Shown here: positions 17,244-27,291 of the stretch, piece after piece
Position numbering within the stretch: the stretch's first letter is position 1
Layout of the letters: each line of letters begins with the position of its first letter
IMG/VR virus record: IMGVR_UViG_3300032282_006516
Span: 1 to 64,000 of that record
DNA length: 64,000 nt
From: a virus
Reading direction: 5' to 3' (one strand)
Made by a program: the position numbers and the translations under genes
Notes under the pieces: model-generated
The model's input: the letters and a program-made list of their open reading frames with translations, nothing else
Database searches by the model: none
What the model was told of the DNA's origin: nothing

Positions 17244-17753
17244 CTAGGTGTGCTCGGCGGGCGAGTTGAACGCCCCGATACCCGTCGACTGCTGCCCAAG
17301 CCCCGTCACCGTCGTTGCGTTGTCACGCTGGTCGTAGCGGTCAACGACGTTCGAGTCGTCCTTGCTCGGAACGTCTCCCTTGCGCCGGGGCTTCTTCGCC
17401 TCCTGATAGGCGAACGGCGACTCCCCCGTTGGGATGGGAGGAACGTCACCGTAGATGTAGCCGAGCTTCTGCCCGACCGCGATGTTGTCGACCGTGCGCG
17501 TCGGCACCTCACCGGGGCGCTTCGGGAGCTGCGCAGCACCTGGGTCATCTGAGCTATCGCCGCGGACGTTTTGAGGATTGCCCTGGCTGTCGGCCTGCTT
17601 CCAAAGCGTGCCGTCCTTCTCCTTACGAAGAAGCGTGTCGACGCTCATCGGACGAATCCCCGAACGCGCCTTCGGGATGTTCATCGCTCCGTGAGAGGCC
17701 GCGATCTTCGTCAGCTCATCGACAAAGCTCGCAAACATCAGAGACTGTTTCAT
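17244..17753 (-). CDS. Tagged hydrophilic virion-type protein
   Basis: 169 residues from ATG 17753 (ATGA overlap with the hydrolase gene upstream). FVDELTKIA at residues 10-18. The rest is polar and low-complexity (PKRPGEVPTRTVDN, KKPRRKGDVPSKDD) and probably disordered. Nothing enzymatic is visible; it looks like a carrier for the tag or a connector. Confidence 0.6.
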   Translation of the reverse strand: MKQSLMFASFVDELTKIAASHGAMNIPKARSGIRPMSVDTLLRKEKDGTLWKQADSQGNPQNVRGDSSDDPGAAQLPKRPGEVPTRTVDNIAVGQKLGYIYGDVPPIPTGESPFAYQEAKKPRRKGDVPSKDDSNVVDRYDQRDNATTVTGLGQQSTGIGAFNSPAEHT

Positions 17754-18337
17754 CGGACGCTCCCGACAGTTTTGGTCATGGATGACCGCTGCAAGTCTAC
17801 AGGGCGCGTGTTCCCCACAAAACGATTCTTGGCAAACGGAACCGAGGGGTACGCATTCGCCACAAGCTGAGAGCAGAAGAAACGGTCGACGTCCTGACGC
17901 TTGTTCTCGTGCTTTTCGTTCCAAACAGGAAGAGCTTGTCGTGCGACTCCCAAGTAGTCGTACTCTTTACCCACTTGGCTCTTTGCGTACTGCACGGCGT
18001 CTTTACGCGCCGCATCGGGCGCTTTGACACGCAGCGCCTTGAACCGGTACTCCGCGCCAAAGTCCTCTAGGGGCTTCCGCGTGACACCTGTCTCGGGATG
18101 GATGTCGACCACCTGCCCATCGCCGACATAAAGCGCCGCGTGGTAGTTTTTTGTCCCACCTTGGAACACAGAAAGGGCACGCCCCAGTACCGATGGGTCG
18201 CGCCGTCCCCCAACAAGAATGTCCCCCGGCTCTAGTTTCGACTGTAGGCGGGGTAGGCCGCGTGGGGCAGTCGCTGCCGCGGCAATTTTCGCGAGTTCAT
18301 CCGAAAAAGCCGCGAGGGTGTCCGAATGGAGGCGCAC
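17750..18337 (-). CDS. Tagged YiiX-like (permuted NlpC/P60, peptidase C92-type) hydrolase
   Basis: 195 residues. Tag FSDELAKIA at 11-19, then a permuted papain-like core: PGDILVGG (37-44), NYHAALYVGDG with catalytic His66, GKEYDYLG (123-130) and FFCSQLVANAY with nucleophile Cys155. Such enzymes cleave amide or ester bonds in peptidoglycan or lipids. Carried on the virion, it could help wall entry. Overlaps the next gene by ATGA. Confidence 0.75.
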   Translation of the reverse strand: MRLHSDTLAAFSDELAKIAAAATAPRGLPRLQSKLEPGDILVGGRRDPSVLGRALSVFQGGTKNYHAALYVGDGQVVDIHPETGVTRKPLEDFGAEYRFKALRVKAPDAARKDAVQYAKSQVGKEYDYLGVARQALPVWNEKHENKRQDVDRFFCSQLVANAYPSVPFAKNRFVGNTRPVDLQRSSMTKTVGSVR

Positions 18338-18378
18338 CGTCCTTTTTTATCAGACGAAACGCCTCGTCGGAAGCCGGG

Positions 18379-21300
18379 TCAGCCCAAGATGGCGCGAGCG
18401 AACTGAAGAGCGGCGACGTATTCCTGCACCGCGAGCTGCTTACGCTTCCGCACGTCACCCTTCTGGGCCGCCGTGCTGCCTCGTTGAAGTCCGATAACCG
18501 ATTCGATGTCGTTGGTGACGAGGCCGAACAGGTCGTCGTAGGGACCGAAGGCGCGTGAGTGGAAACCCTCCACGCCTTGCAGGACTTCCTTGCCGTCAGA
18601 CGAGAAGACCAGGTCACCCGACCCGAACATGTCGAAGATGTTCGCCACGGGACGCCACGTGTACGACCGGATGAACTCGTCCACATCAAGACCCTGCTGC
18701 TTGATGTACGAGTACGTCTGCACCAAGAAGGCAACCGCCGCTTGGATGCTGGAGTTCTTGTCGAGCGCCAGAAGCCCCGGTGAAATTGCCCGAGGGTCGT
18801 CGGCACTGGTGGCCTTTGCCGCGTCGGCAAGAGCCTTCTCGGCCAACTCCAGGGGAGTGCCCACCGAAGCGGTGTCGCCAATCTCTACTTGCTGCTCGTC
18901 GGTGATGGCGCCCGTGCGGAAGAACTTTTGGTAGGCCTTGCCGATGAGCGCGGGATGCCAGATGTCTCCGTACCAGCCTGGGCGGATGTATTCCTCGGCC
19001 GGAAGGTCGACAACTTCCTGACGATACCTCGGAACTGTCTCCGTCACCTTGTAGGCGCGGAAGCGCACTAGCGTGTCGGAGGACCCGATGAGCGACACCA
19101 CATCTTGCCCGTAGTCGCTCGCCGGAAGCGTGAGACCAATGGGCACGTTGACGCGGGCGTTGTTAGTTCCGGCCTGTGTCGGTCCTTGGTACACCGGCAG
19201 CTTCTGGCCGGTTTTGATGTCCTGCGCCTGATACGCCTGCGTCACATCCTCAACCGCCGTAATCTCACCCTGGTTCGGGCCAAGCGCGGGAATCGTCGGG
19301 GGAAAGACAGCGGCCACAACCGTCTGGCGCACGGCGTCCGAGCCAAGACGCCGCTGCACCGTTTGGTCCGCGCGAATAACGCCAAGGAACTCCGTGCTCT
19401 CATCCGGCTGCCGGGCGTACGTTCCGTTGACCTGAGTCATACCCTGGTGCTGGTCAACGACATGAACCACTTCCGTGAGGTTGCACAGGAAGTGCGTACC
19501 CAGGAGCTTGTTCATGTCCGGAGTCGTGACGCCACCGTTCTGGGCGATGAGCTGCTGACGAAGCTCAAGCTGCGCGGGGTTCACATACTTGTCGATGACC
19601 AAGGCAGGGAATCCCGAAGCCAAGAACGGATTGAACTTCCCTGCGATTTGAAGCTGCCGCGCCGCGAAACGATACTTGAAGTAGAGGAAGTTCGCCGAAC
19701 GCTGGGCGAGGCCAATCTTCGGCTGTTTGCCGTTTACCGCACCCGACCGCGCAGCAAAGATGTTCAGCTCGCCCATCTTCTCGAAGACCGGCAAGATGCC
19801 GGTGAAGAGTTCGTGGTCGAGAATGTCGTTGCTCAAAATCGCTTGGAGGTCACGCTGCCCCTTCTTGAGCGTGAAGCCCTTTGGAGCAAAGTAAAACTGG
19901 TCGAAGAGTTCGTCCTCTCCGAAGAACTCGTCGTTGGTCTTGAGTAGAAGCCGCGTCGGCTCCTTCAAGAACTCCCGCTGGTAGGTCAGGGAGTGGTAGT
20001 GCTCCGGGAAGATGACGTTGCAGCGTGGAGGAGCGCTGAACCAAACGTCGGGTCGGAAGATGTGCTGGTTCAGGCGCGCAGGAACCACTGTCGTCGTGCC
20101 CGACACCACTTCGAACTCTGCCGCCCGCTGAAGCTGGGCCCGAGCTTCTTCCAGCGGCGCCGTGATGTTCTTCACAATCTGCTTGTTCGCTCCCGGCTTC
20201 CAGGCCTTGAGCTTGGCCTGCGCCTGCGAAAGAGAACGCAGTGCGCTGGAGTAGAACGACCGCGCGCCCGCCATCGTCTTGTCCGTGATTTTACTAACGG
20301 TCTGGCGACAGAGAGTGCACATCTGCGCCAACGAAGCGAGCACGCTGAAGCGCGCATCCGCCGACGAGCCAAAATCCTGCTGAATCGCAAGCTGAAGAAC
20401 GGCCTCGACTTGGTCAATCGACTGAAGAAGGCCATCGGCAGTTGTTGCGATGAAAGCGTTGTTGGGGTCTTTGCGGACACTTTTGCGAGTCCGTCCCCCG
20501 GGGTCACCAGTCGAACTCGGGAAGTAGCACGGAGCGCACTGTGCGTACGTCTCGTGAAAAATGATGCCCGACAAGGCGCTGATGGCCTGCCGGATGGATA
20601 CCTGCTGCCCGAGACCGTTGAGGGTACGCCCCAGAAGAGAATCGTACCCTGCGTTAATGAGGCGACTCGACGTAGGGTCGTCCTCATACGCCGTAATCAT
20701 CTGCGTAATGTGCAGGCGTAGCTCGGCGATGGAGAAGAAAATGTTCTGACCCGCAAACTTCTTGTCCTGATAGTAGCAGCCCCCAATCGCCTCCAGCAGA
20801 TGGACGATACCGCCCAGTAGTCCCTTGAGTTTCGGGTACTGAACGCTCGGCGTCTGGATGATGCGCAGAATGACGCTTCCTTCCTCCTCCAAGAAGTCCG
20901 TGAAGAGGTTGGTCGCGCCACCGCTAAATATAGCTTTGTAGCCCGGCCCAAAAAGGTCGGTGTTGTTCCACTGGTAGGCGTAGTCCCAGTAGTTACTCCA
21001 GTCCTGGCACTGAAGAACCAGGGAACGGCTGTCCTGGTTCTTCGTCCACTGGAATCCGATGATTTCACCGCCAAAGAGCAGCTTGTAGCGGGACAAGTCC
21101 GTGTCGTGCGCGTCGCCGACAAACGACTTGGGAATCAAAACATCGCCACCCGGCCCTTCGACGTCTTCATACTCGGTCGGGCTGCGTAGGTTTTTCGTGG
21201 TCGCGAACGGCGCCTGCGCCTCGTAGAAATCGAGGAAGAACAGGTGCACCAAGGACCGAGGAAGAATCTGTGTCCCCTCGGCCAGCGGTGGAATCTGAAT

Positions 21301-21411
21301 GCTGCAGGCTGCAGGTGCGTTTGGTGCTGTTTGCACCTGCGCCGCGATGACAGGAACCTCGACGCCCTCGACGAAAAGGCGCAACCGCAGCCGCTGTCCG
21401 TAGCCTGCCAT
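18379..21411 (-). CDS. Large baseplate/tail protein
   Basis: 1010 residues, start TAATG-coupled to the gene upstream. Begins MAGYGQRLRLRLFVEGVEVPVIAAQV, a beta-rich entry typical of baseplate hub proteins of large phages, with long alpha/beta stretches after. Position directly after the tape measure and a second large tail protein fits a hub or wedge component. No enzymatic motif found. The role is inferred from order and size. Confidence 0.6.
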   Translation of the reverse strand: MAGYGQRLRLRLFVEGVEVPVIAAQVQTAPNAPAACSIQIPPLAEGTQILPRSLVHLFFLDFYEAQAPFATTKNLRSPTEYEDVEGPGGDVLIPKSFVGDAHDTDLSRYKLLFGGEIIGFQWTKNQDSRSLVLQCQDWSNYWDYAYQWNNTDLFGPGYKAIFSGGATNLFTDFLEEEGSVILRIIQTPSVQYPKLKGLLGGIVHLLEAIGGCYYQDKKFAGQNIFFSIAELRLHITQMITAYEDDPTSSRLINAGYDSLLGRTLNGLGQQVSIRQAISALSGIIFHETYAQCAPCYFPSSTGDPGGRTRKSVRKDPNNAFIATTADGLLQSIDQVEAVLQLAIQQDFGSSADARFSVLASLAQMCTLCRQTVSKITDKTMAGARSFYSSALRSLSQAQAKLKAWKPGANKQIVKNITAPLEEARAQLQRAAEFEVVSGTTTVVPARLNQHIFRPDVWFSAPPRCNVIFPEHYHSLTYQREFLKEPTRLLLKTNDEFFGEDELFDQFYFAPKGFTLKKGQRDLQAILSNDILDHELFTGILPVFEKMGELNIFAARSGAVNGKQPKIGLAQRSANFLYFKYRFAARQLQIAGKFNPFLASGFPALVIDKYVNPAQLELRQQLIAQNGGVTTPDMNKLLGTHFLCNLTEVVHVVDQHQGMTQVNGTYARQPDESTEFLGVIRADQTVQRRLGSDAVRQTVVAAVFPPTIPALGPNQGEITAVEDVTQAYQAQDIKTGQKLPVYQGPTQAGTNNARVNVPIGLTLPASDYGQDVVSLIGSSDTLVRFRAYKVTETVPRYRQEVVDLPAEEYIRPGWYGDIWHPALIGKAYQKFFRTGAITDEQQVEIGDTASVGTPLELAEKALADAAKATSADDPRAISPGLLALDKNSSIQAAVAFLVQTYSYIKQQGLDVDEFIRSYTWRPVANIFDMFGSGDLVFSSDGKEVLQGVEGFHSRAFGPYDDLFGLVTNDIESVIGLQRGSTAAQKGDVRKRKQLAVQEYVAALQFARAILG

Positions 21412-23054
21412 TACGCGAAGATGCCCGTATTTTTCGAAGAAGTCGAGGTGCCGTTCGGCCCGAAAGACCAGCTGTTCTTCGAGCTACCGGACGGGTCATA
21501 CGCGCCCGGAACCGCCGCCGTAGAGAATGCACTCGGCGCACCCCCGACGTTCACCGACGACCCACTTCCCGACAACCCGTTCCCGTAGCCGTTTCCAGCG
21601 TTCGAACCCGAACCGAAGGCAGGCCCCCCGGTGGACGGTGTGAGGCTGCCTCCGTTACCCGCAACGCCTCCAGGAATTCCGCCGCCAATACCCGTTCCTT
21701 GAGAGACGCCGCCCTGTACCGGGACGCCGTTGCCGTAAACCGCCTTGGTGCTGGTCGACGTGCCCGTACCCGCAGATGCAGAAGCACCGGCAGAAGCCTT
21801 CAAGCTGGCCGAAGCAGTATACGCCCCCGTAAATCCGAGACCCCCTCCGATACCGGTAGGACCCGACGAAGCCGTGGGTTTCGGGCCGAAACTTGGGGTG
21901 GGCGTTGCGCTCGACCCAAAGCCAGAAAGCCCGCCAGGACGACCGGCGGACCCGAAGTTCGGTCCCAGCCCTAGACCATTAAGTGCTTGCGGGCTATTGG
22001 CGTCACCGCCAAAGCGGCCCACCTGGTCCGCCACCACCGTTTGCAAGTCGCCAGCTTCAGGCTTGCCATCTTCGTCTTGCGTCGGGTCACCGTCGGGGAC
22101 GACGACATGCGGCGGAGCGGTGAACTCATCCGTGTTGTCCGCGATGAGGCTGCGCAGAGGACGCGTGCGTCCTTCACTCTGCGCAATCTTCAGGGCCTGC
22201 CGCGCGTTCGACAGAATCGCGTCGACATCGGGCGTACCCGTCGCGTCCAGGCCCGAACGCAACGCGTCGGACAGGTTCTGCGCGCCACCAAAGCCGCTGC
22301 TCTGCTGCGCCGCACCGATGGTCGCTTGGTTAATGGTCGCATCGAGAAGCGCTGCATCCGACGCAGCCGTAATCGCAGCGTTCCCCACCGTAGTCACGTC
22401 GGCTGACGTCAGGCTAACGGAAGGTGGGAGATTCACGCTGGAACGCACCGGAAAGTGCGGGTCACCAACGAACGAGACATTGGAATAGTTGGTGAGGTAG
22501 AGGCGAAAGGTGAGCTGAATCAGAAACGGGGTATCGGCTGAGTTTCGTGCCTGCGCATTCAGCATGTACCCCTCGACGATGTTGTCGTCGTAGAAAAGAT
22601 AGGTGCGTGCGCCTTCTTCAACCAGCCGCGTGCCGCGTAGGTGGGCATCGTAGTTTGCCCAGAACTCTGCCTGCCAGTTGAAGTCGTTTGAACTAATCAG
22701 CAGGGCCACCACATCGAGAAAACGCGGACTCTCGCCGAAGAAGAAGATGTAGGGCTCGCCGAACGTGTCAACGATTTGATGCTTCTCCATGCGGGCTTCT
22801 TGAACTGACTGAATCAAGAAGTTCGTGTAGCTCGTCGAAGTTCCCGTCGAAGAGCCCGAGTCCAGGAGAGGAATCTCCGAGCCATCGGCGCGGATGACCT
22901 TGAGGATGGCGTACGTGTCCTCCTTGATTTCAAGGCCCCGCATCGGCCGCCGTGCGCTGTCTGTGCCGGCACGACGGACCTTTTGAGCAGCGCTACGCCG
23001 CTTCGCAAACTCTTTCGCGAATGCTTCCGTGGTCAGCTCGATGAAGACGGGCAT
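21411..23054 (-). CDS. Tail/baseplate protein with Gly/Ser-rich C-terminus
   Basis: 547 residues from ATG 23054 (a start five codons upstream has no clear ribosome binding site). N-terminal 230 residues are folded (ILKVIRADGSEIPLLDSG, PYIFFFGESPRFLDVVALL, a pattern of small baseplate hub or LysM-neck-like proteins). The last 200 residues are low-complexity Gly/Ser/Thr (GGLGFTGAYTASASLKASAG), likely flexible. Second tail gene after the tape measure. Confidence 0.6.
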   Translation of the reverse strand: MPVFIELTTEAFAKEFAKRRSAAQKVRRAGTDSARRPMRGLEIKEDTYAILKVIRADGSEIPLLDSGSSTGTSTSYTNFLIQSVQEARMEKHQIVDTFGEPYIFFFGESPRFLDVVALLISSNDFNWQAEFWANYDAHLRGTRLVEEGARTYLFYDDNIVEGYMLNAQARNSADTPFLIQLTFRLYLTNYSNVSFVGDPHFPVRSSVNLPPSVSLTSADVTTVGNAAITAASDAALLDATINQATIGAAQQSSGFGGAQNLSDALRSGLDATGTPDVDAILSNARQALKIAQSEGRTRPLRSLIADNTDEFTAPPHVVVPDGDPTQDEDGKPEAGDLQTVVADQVGRFGGDANSPQALNGLGLGPNFGSAGRPGGLSGFGSSATPTPSFGPKPTASSGPTGIGGGLGFTGAYTASASLKASAGASASAGTGTSTSTKAVYGNGVPVQGGVSQGTGIGGGIPGGVAGNGGSLTPSTGGPAFGSGSNAGNGYGNGLSGSGSSVNVGGAPSAFSTAAVPGAYDPSGSSKNSWSFGPNGTSTSSKNTGIFA

Positions 23055-23057
23055 GCG

Positions 23058-23098
23058 GACGGCCTCCACCGCGCATCATACCCGGTCCCTGCGCAAAA
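23058..23098 (-). promoter_or_regulatory. Possible promoter of the 23054 gene
   Basis: Minus-strand GGGTATGATGCGCGGTGGAGG just upstream of the ATG resembles the shared element with a TATGAT -10 but one extra base and no CAA box. It overlaps the divergent plus-strand promoter. Weak. Confidence 0.3.
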
Positions 23099-23127
23099 CT
23101 CACGGGGTACGCAGAATAAGAAGAATG
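23092..23127 (+). promoter_or_regulatory. Phage promoter motif, divergent from the tail genes
   Basis: GCAAAACTCA, N9, then AGAATAAGAAGAATG. Spacing between the CAA box and the GAATAAG box is the same 19 bases as in the elements at 27.8 and 29.8 kb. Confidence 0.65.
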
Positions 23128-23253
23128 ATGGACAACAACACAGTAACCGTAACGAGGGCCGAACTCCAAACGCTTCGCTTCACGGCCGGAATTGCCTTCA
23201 TCGGGGGTCTCGCGACCCTCGTGATGATGGTATTCGGCGGGCGTAAGCGCTGA
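23128..23253 (+). CDS. Small single-pass membrane protein
   Basis: 41 residues from the second of two adjacent ATGs (23125 is the alternative). Polar N-terminus, then one transmembrane helix (TAGIAFIGGLATLVMMVFGG) and a basic RKR tail, predicting an N-out/C-in topology. Monocistronic with its own promoter and terminator. Possibly a superinfection or holin-like function, but nothing proves it. Confidence 0.6.
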   Translation: MDNNTVTVTRAELQTLRFTAGIAFIGGLATLVMMVFGGRKR

Positions 23254-23256
23254 AAA

Positions 23257-23300
23257 GAGCGCCCGAAGGGCGCTCGAAGCGCCATCAGGCGCTTTTCTTA
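23257..23300 (+). terminator. Double-hairpin terminator
   Basis: Stem GAGCGCCC/GGGCGCTC (23257-23275) followed by AAGCGCC/GGCGCTT (23277-23294) and TTCTTAGCC. Symmetric enough to serve the convergent minus-strand gene as well. Confidence 0.8.
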
Positions 23301-23305
23301 GCCTC

Positions 23306-23569
23306 TCAAATCACGACGTTCGACTTGATGAGGTAATCGCGCACCGTGCGGTCGGGCGTAACCCCTGCAAACGGCTCACCCTGCTGAATGGCGAACGCCT
23401 CGGCTTTCACCAAAACAAGATACGGGTCTTCCACCGCGATCTTGTCGCGAATCTTCAGCTGGTAAAGACGCCCGAACTTGCGAACGGCAACCGTCGTTTC
23501 CTGACGGCAAGGAGAGCAGCCCGGAGGCACGCCGAAAGGAAGCGTGCCGGTGAAAAGAAGGGACTTCAT
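23306..23569 (-). CDS. Small protein next to the tape measure
   Basis: 87 residues, beta-rich, with CSPC near residue 19 and a PDRTVRDYLIKSN end. It lies 2 bp after the tape-measure stop. Size and position recall small LysM-like or tail-tip proteins (it ends with a DYLIKSNVVI-type loop) but the match is loose. Confidence 0.55.
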   Translation of the reverse strand: MKSLLFTGTLPFGVPPGCSPCRQETTVAVRKFGRLYQLKIRDKIAVEDPYLVLVKAEAFAIQQGEPFAGVTPDRTVRDYLIKSNVVI

Positions 23570-23571
23570 GG

Positions 23572-26500
23572 CTAGGGCTTGAAGAGCGTAACTTGAAGAG
23601 GTTTGTTGAGGGAGCCGTTCAGCACATCAAGTTTTCCGCCGAGCAGATTTGCCGTCTTCTCGTTCGCCTCCTTGATGGCTTTCGCCACCGGATTGTTTGC
23701 TTCCTCTTTCTTCTCCTTGTCCTGCTTCGACTTGGACTCTGCCGTCTCAGAAACGCGACGAATAGCTTCCGAAAGGTCGGCTTGCTTGCCCGACTTCGCC
23801 GCCTTCACAATCTCGTCGCTCATCCCCTTATCGGTGATGCCCTTCTGCGAGAGGAGTTTGGCGACGTCATCCGCGTTCTTGAGGTCAAGCCCCTTCATGT
23901 CAACGCCGAGCAGCTGTGCGGCTGCGTCGCCCGCACCGCGACGACGTGAGAGTTTCGTGAAGCGCTCTTGGAAGCTGGCCGAGCGCCCAAGCTCTGCGCC
24001 TTCCTCCGTACCGGCCATTTCACGCGAAAGTTTCCGACGCTCCTGCACGCTCATACCCGACACAAGAGCTGCACGGTCTTGCGCCGCGGATTGCATCTTG
24101 GCGAACAAGGCTTGATTGGTTTCATCCGACGCTTCCGTCGTACCCAGGCCCTGTTGGTATTCCAGAATGCGTGCGGAGTACTGGGCGTATTTCTGCGCCG
24201 CAGTCGTACCGCCCTCGCCGGTCTTACCAATCTTTCCGAGCTTCGCCATGCCCGCTTCGGAAATTTGACCGTTAGCGTCCATGAGGCCCAGCGCGGTAAA
24301 CTTCTCCCGCTGTTCACCCGCCCCTTCACGGACACGTCTCGCTGTTTCCGTGCGGTCCGTCTTGTTACGCGCGTCGATAACTTGAAGCATTCCGCCGAGC
24401 TTCTTCTCGGCCTCCTCGACCGAAAGTGGAATGTCGTTCGCTTTTAGGAAGGCTTCCTTCTCTTCAGCGGTCGCGTTCGGCTTCGTCGTCAAGAACGTCG
24501 CGTACTGCGATGCCCCGAGCATCTGCTGCTTCACTTCGTTTTCAGGCGAAGACAAGTTTTCGCCTGCCGAACCGAGCTGTTTCCTCAGCGCATCTTGCGC
24601 TGATTTCGCCGTTGCCGGGTCCGAGCTAAGGAGGTCCGAAGCTAGAGTTCGGAACTGTTCGCTCTTGATAAAGCGGCCTGCGGCCTGTTCGCGCTCTGCC
24701 GTACCGGTCATGCGCCCAAACAAACCCTCACTGAACTCTTGAATCTTTCCCGCGCCAACCACGGAAAGCGCAAGGCCTTGAGTGCCAAACAGCGCCTGCA
24801 TTCCGGATGAAATGGCGACACTCATTCCGGCCGCTCCGGCTTTCTCCAAAGCCGATTTTTCGTGGGCGACACCGAAAGCCTCGGCAAAAGCCTTATTCGC
24901 CGCACCTTCAGAGCCGAACCCGCCAGTGCCTTGTTTCGCCAGAAGTGCGCCCATACCTCCGGGTGGCAAGCCGTAACGTGCGGCAAGGCTGCCCTCTCCC
25001 GTAATGCCTTGGGCGCGCTCGTAGTTTCCAATAAGACCAGCCTTTTCAGCCGTCGACAGCTTTGGGTTACTGAGCTGGGCTTCCATCGCCTTTGCCGCGA
25101 TGGTGTTGGGGTCCTTCGGGTCGCCCTTCGCCTTTTCACCGATGAGGCTCTCGATGTTCTTCATCCGAACATCACCCTCGCCCTCGATGGAACCCATGGC
25201 GTAGGCCTGCGCCAAGAAGTCACCGCCGCCCGCCGTCAACGTCGCGGTCTTGTCAAACCCCGTAGCCGCTGCAAGGCGCGTGGCTTCAATGCTCTGGAGC
25301 TTGCTTTGAATCTCATGGTCGCTCATGCCCGAGATGTCGAAGCCGGCCTTACGCAACTTGCTCGCACCGGACTCGCCGAAAATGGCGTACTTAAGTCCTT
25401 CCAAGTGGGCGGCTCCGATGCCTCCACTCAACGCAACCCGCCGGTCGGACTCGGTCAAGCGGTCGAAGTCAGCACCTCGATTCAGCGCTTCCCCCAAGCC
25501 AAGAGCCGAAGCGCCACCCAGATTGGGACGACCTCCGAGCAGGCTTTCAAAACCCTTGCCCTTCTGCGCCAGGGCTCCGGTGTTAAGTTTCGGACCTCCA
25601 ACACCAAACGCCACGCGACCCGCGCGAGCGCCCGCCGCGCCACCACTCATCATGGTGCGGAACTGGTCGTCGATGTCCTTAGAGTACGTCTGGACATACG
25701 TACCGAACAGGTCGTTCAGGAAACTGTCCACCATTTCCGAACCCTGATTGAACACGTCCTGCCCGACCTTTTGCAGCGAGCTGTTGACCTGCTCCTTTGC
25801 ATGCTCAAAACGCTGCTTCACACCACTAAGACCTTGTTGCTTTCGCTGCAAAGAAAGGTTTTTGAAATAAGTGTCGCTTTTCTCATCCCGACGCTGCTGC
25901 TCAAGAATCTGCGGCATGTTCTGCGCCATCTTGATGGCCTGGTCGACTTCATCGCGACCCATGTGAAGTTGCCGCTGCGCAAACAACATGGAACGGTCGT
26001 CCATGTCGTTGATGTCGATGCCCTTTGATGCCGCCCACTCTTGCAGCTGCATTGCAGGCAAAAAGCCGCCGAGGCGTTCCATCGCCGCGCCGCGAAGACG
26101 ACCTTCGTTGCGAATGAAATTCGCGCGACCGACCTTCGCTAAGTTTTGCTTATCCAGGCGCATCGTCTCGCTGATGGACATGCCGCCCGTGAGAAGTTGT
26201 TGAACAGAAGCCTCATCGAGCGTGCCATTTTTACCAGCCATCGAAGCGAGCAATCGGCGACCTCGGCCCGTCTGAAGAAAGCCCGCAGAACTCTGCATGG
26301 CGCTCGCGGCATACGCCTGGCGACCTTCCGCTCCCGTAAGCCCCGTCACGTTGTAGATGTCTTCTTCCGAAAGAACGCCCATCTGCTGCGCGGTGCCGAT
26401 TTGGCCAATCGTGCGCATCCCCGCTACGGCGCCTTGACGCCCAAGTCCGCCGATAGAGCGAGAAATCTGCGAACCGATGCTCGCTGCTCCCGTCACTTCA

Positions 26501-27291
26501 CTGAGCGCCAATCCTCCGGACACGGACGTGGCGCGTGCCATCGAAGTAAACGCCGCGGCATTCTTCATTCCAAAGATGCCGGAGTTCTTTGCCGAGGCGG
26601 CTAGTTCCATCGCTCCTTCGAGCGTCGTACCGAGGTCCGTCGCCATCGTCTTCAAGGTCTTGACCATCTCCTTGAAGCGACTGGAAAACTCCTTCACGTC
26701 TTTGACGCCCTGGGCAAAGCCCATCTGGCCCATCTTCCCGGCGAGTCCCGTCAGCTCGCGGAACGACGTCATCTCGCCGCCAGGACCGAGGTCGTGTGAC
26801 ATCTCGCGGACCATCGTTCCGATGGACGACATGTCGGAACGAGCAAAGCCCTGCCCGCCGTATTGATTTCGGAAGGAGTACGACTGTCGCAGCTGCTGGT
26901 TTAGGTCCATCTGCTGCTGCGCGCCGGTGTACATCTGGTTTCCGGCGTAGTTGGCTGCCGCTCCAGCCGCCATGAGCGGAAGCGCTACCGCGCCGCCTGC
27001 GAGAGCAGCCCCGCCAAACCCCGCACCAGCGCCAAACGCCCCCATACCCGCCCGGAGTCCAAGGCTCATAGGGTCGAGCCCAAGCAGGCTCATTGCACCT
27101 GTAGCCAGAGGGGCACCAACCGACGCGGCCGTGCTCATCATGCCGCCCATCATGCGGTCTCCGGCTCCGCCGCTGGTCCCGCCGTACACGCCGCCGCCCT
27201 GACCAATCATTCCAGAGTAGGCCATGTTGTTCATGGCCATGCCCTGGTAGCCCCCGTTCATCGCGGCGATTTCAGTCGAAGAAAGCGGCAT
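23572..27291 (-). CDS. Tail tape measure protein
   Basis: 1239 residues. Gly/Met-rich N-terminus, two hydrophobic Ala/Gly stretches near 55-110 (SLLGLDPMSLGLRAGMGAFGAG), then very long helical regions with Gln/Ala/Lys heptads and a charged C-terminus. This is the layout of tape measure proteins, which set tail length and help DNA entry. At about 1.5 angstrom per helical residue it would imply a tail near 185 nm (family rule). Lies between small tail genes and the baseplate genes as expected. Confidence 0.8.
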   Translation of the reverse strand: MPLSSTEIAAMNGGYQGMAMNNMAYSGMIGQGGGVYGGTSGGAGDRMMGGMMSTAASVGAPLATGAMSLLGLDPMSLGLRAGMGAFGAGAGFGGAALAGGAVALPLMAAGAAANYAGNQMYTGAQQQMDLNQQLRQSYSFRNQYGGQGFARSDMSSIGTMVREMSHDLGPGGEMTSFRELTGLAGKMGQMGFAQGVKDVKEFSSRFKEMVKTLKTMATDLGTTLEGAMELAASAKNSGIFGMKNAAAFTSMARATSVSGGLALSEVTGAASIGSQISRSIGGLGRQGAVAGMRTIGQIGTAQQMGVLSEEDIYNVTGLTGAEGRQAYAASAMQSSAGFLQTGRGRRLLASMAGKNGTLDEASVQQLLTGGMSISETMRLDKQNLAKVGRANFIRNEGRLRGAAMERLGGFLPAMQLQEWAASKGIDINDMDDRSMLFAQRQLHMGRDEVDQAIKMAQNMPQILEQQRRDEKSDTYFKNLSLQRKQQGLSGVKQRFEHAKEQVNSSLQKVGQDVFNQGSEMVDSFLNDLFGTYVQTYSKDIDDQFRTMMSGGAAGARAGRVAFGVGGPKLNTGALAQKGKGFESLLGGRPNLGGASALGLGEALNRGADFDRLTESDRRVALSGGIGAAHLEGLKYAIFGESGASKLRKAGFDISGMSDHEIQSKLQSIEATRLAAATGFDKTATLTAGGGDFLAQAYAMGSIEGEGDVRMKNIESLIGEKAKGDPKDPNTIAAKAMEAQLSNPKLSTAEKAGLIGNYERAQGITGEGSLAARYGLPPGGMGALLAKQGTGGFGSEGAANKAFAEAFGVAHEKSALEKAGAAGMSVAISSGMQALFGTQGLALSVVGAGKIQEFSEGLFGRMTGTAEREQAAGRFIKSEQFRTLASDLLSSDPATAKSAQDALRKQLGSAGENLSSPENEVKQQMLGASQYATFLTTKPNATAEEKEAFLKANDIPLSVEEAEKKLGGMLQVIDARNKTDRTETARRVREGAGEQREKFTALGLMDANGQISEAGMAKLGKIGKTGEGGTTAAQKYAQYSARILEYQQGLGTTEASDETNQALFAKMQSAAQDRAALVSGMSVQERRKLSREMAGTEEGAELGRSASFQERFTKLSRRRGAGDAAAQLLGVDMKGLDLKNADDVAKLLSQKGITDKGMSDEIVKAAKSGKQADLSEAIRRVSETAESKSKQDKEKKEEANNPVAKAIKEANEKTANLLGGKLDVLNGSLNKPLQVTLFKP

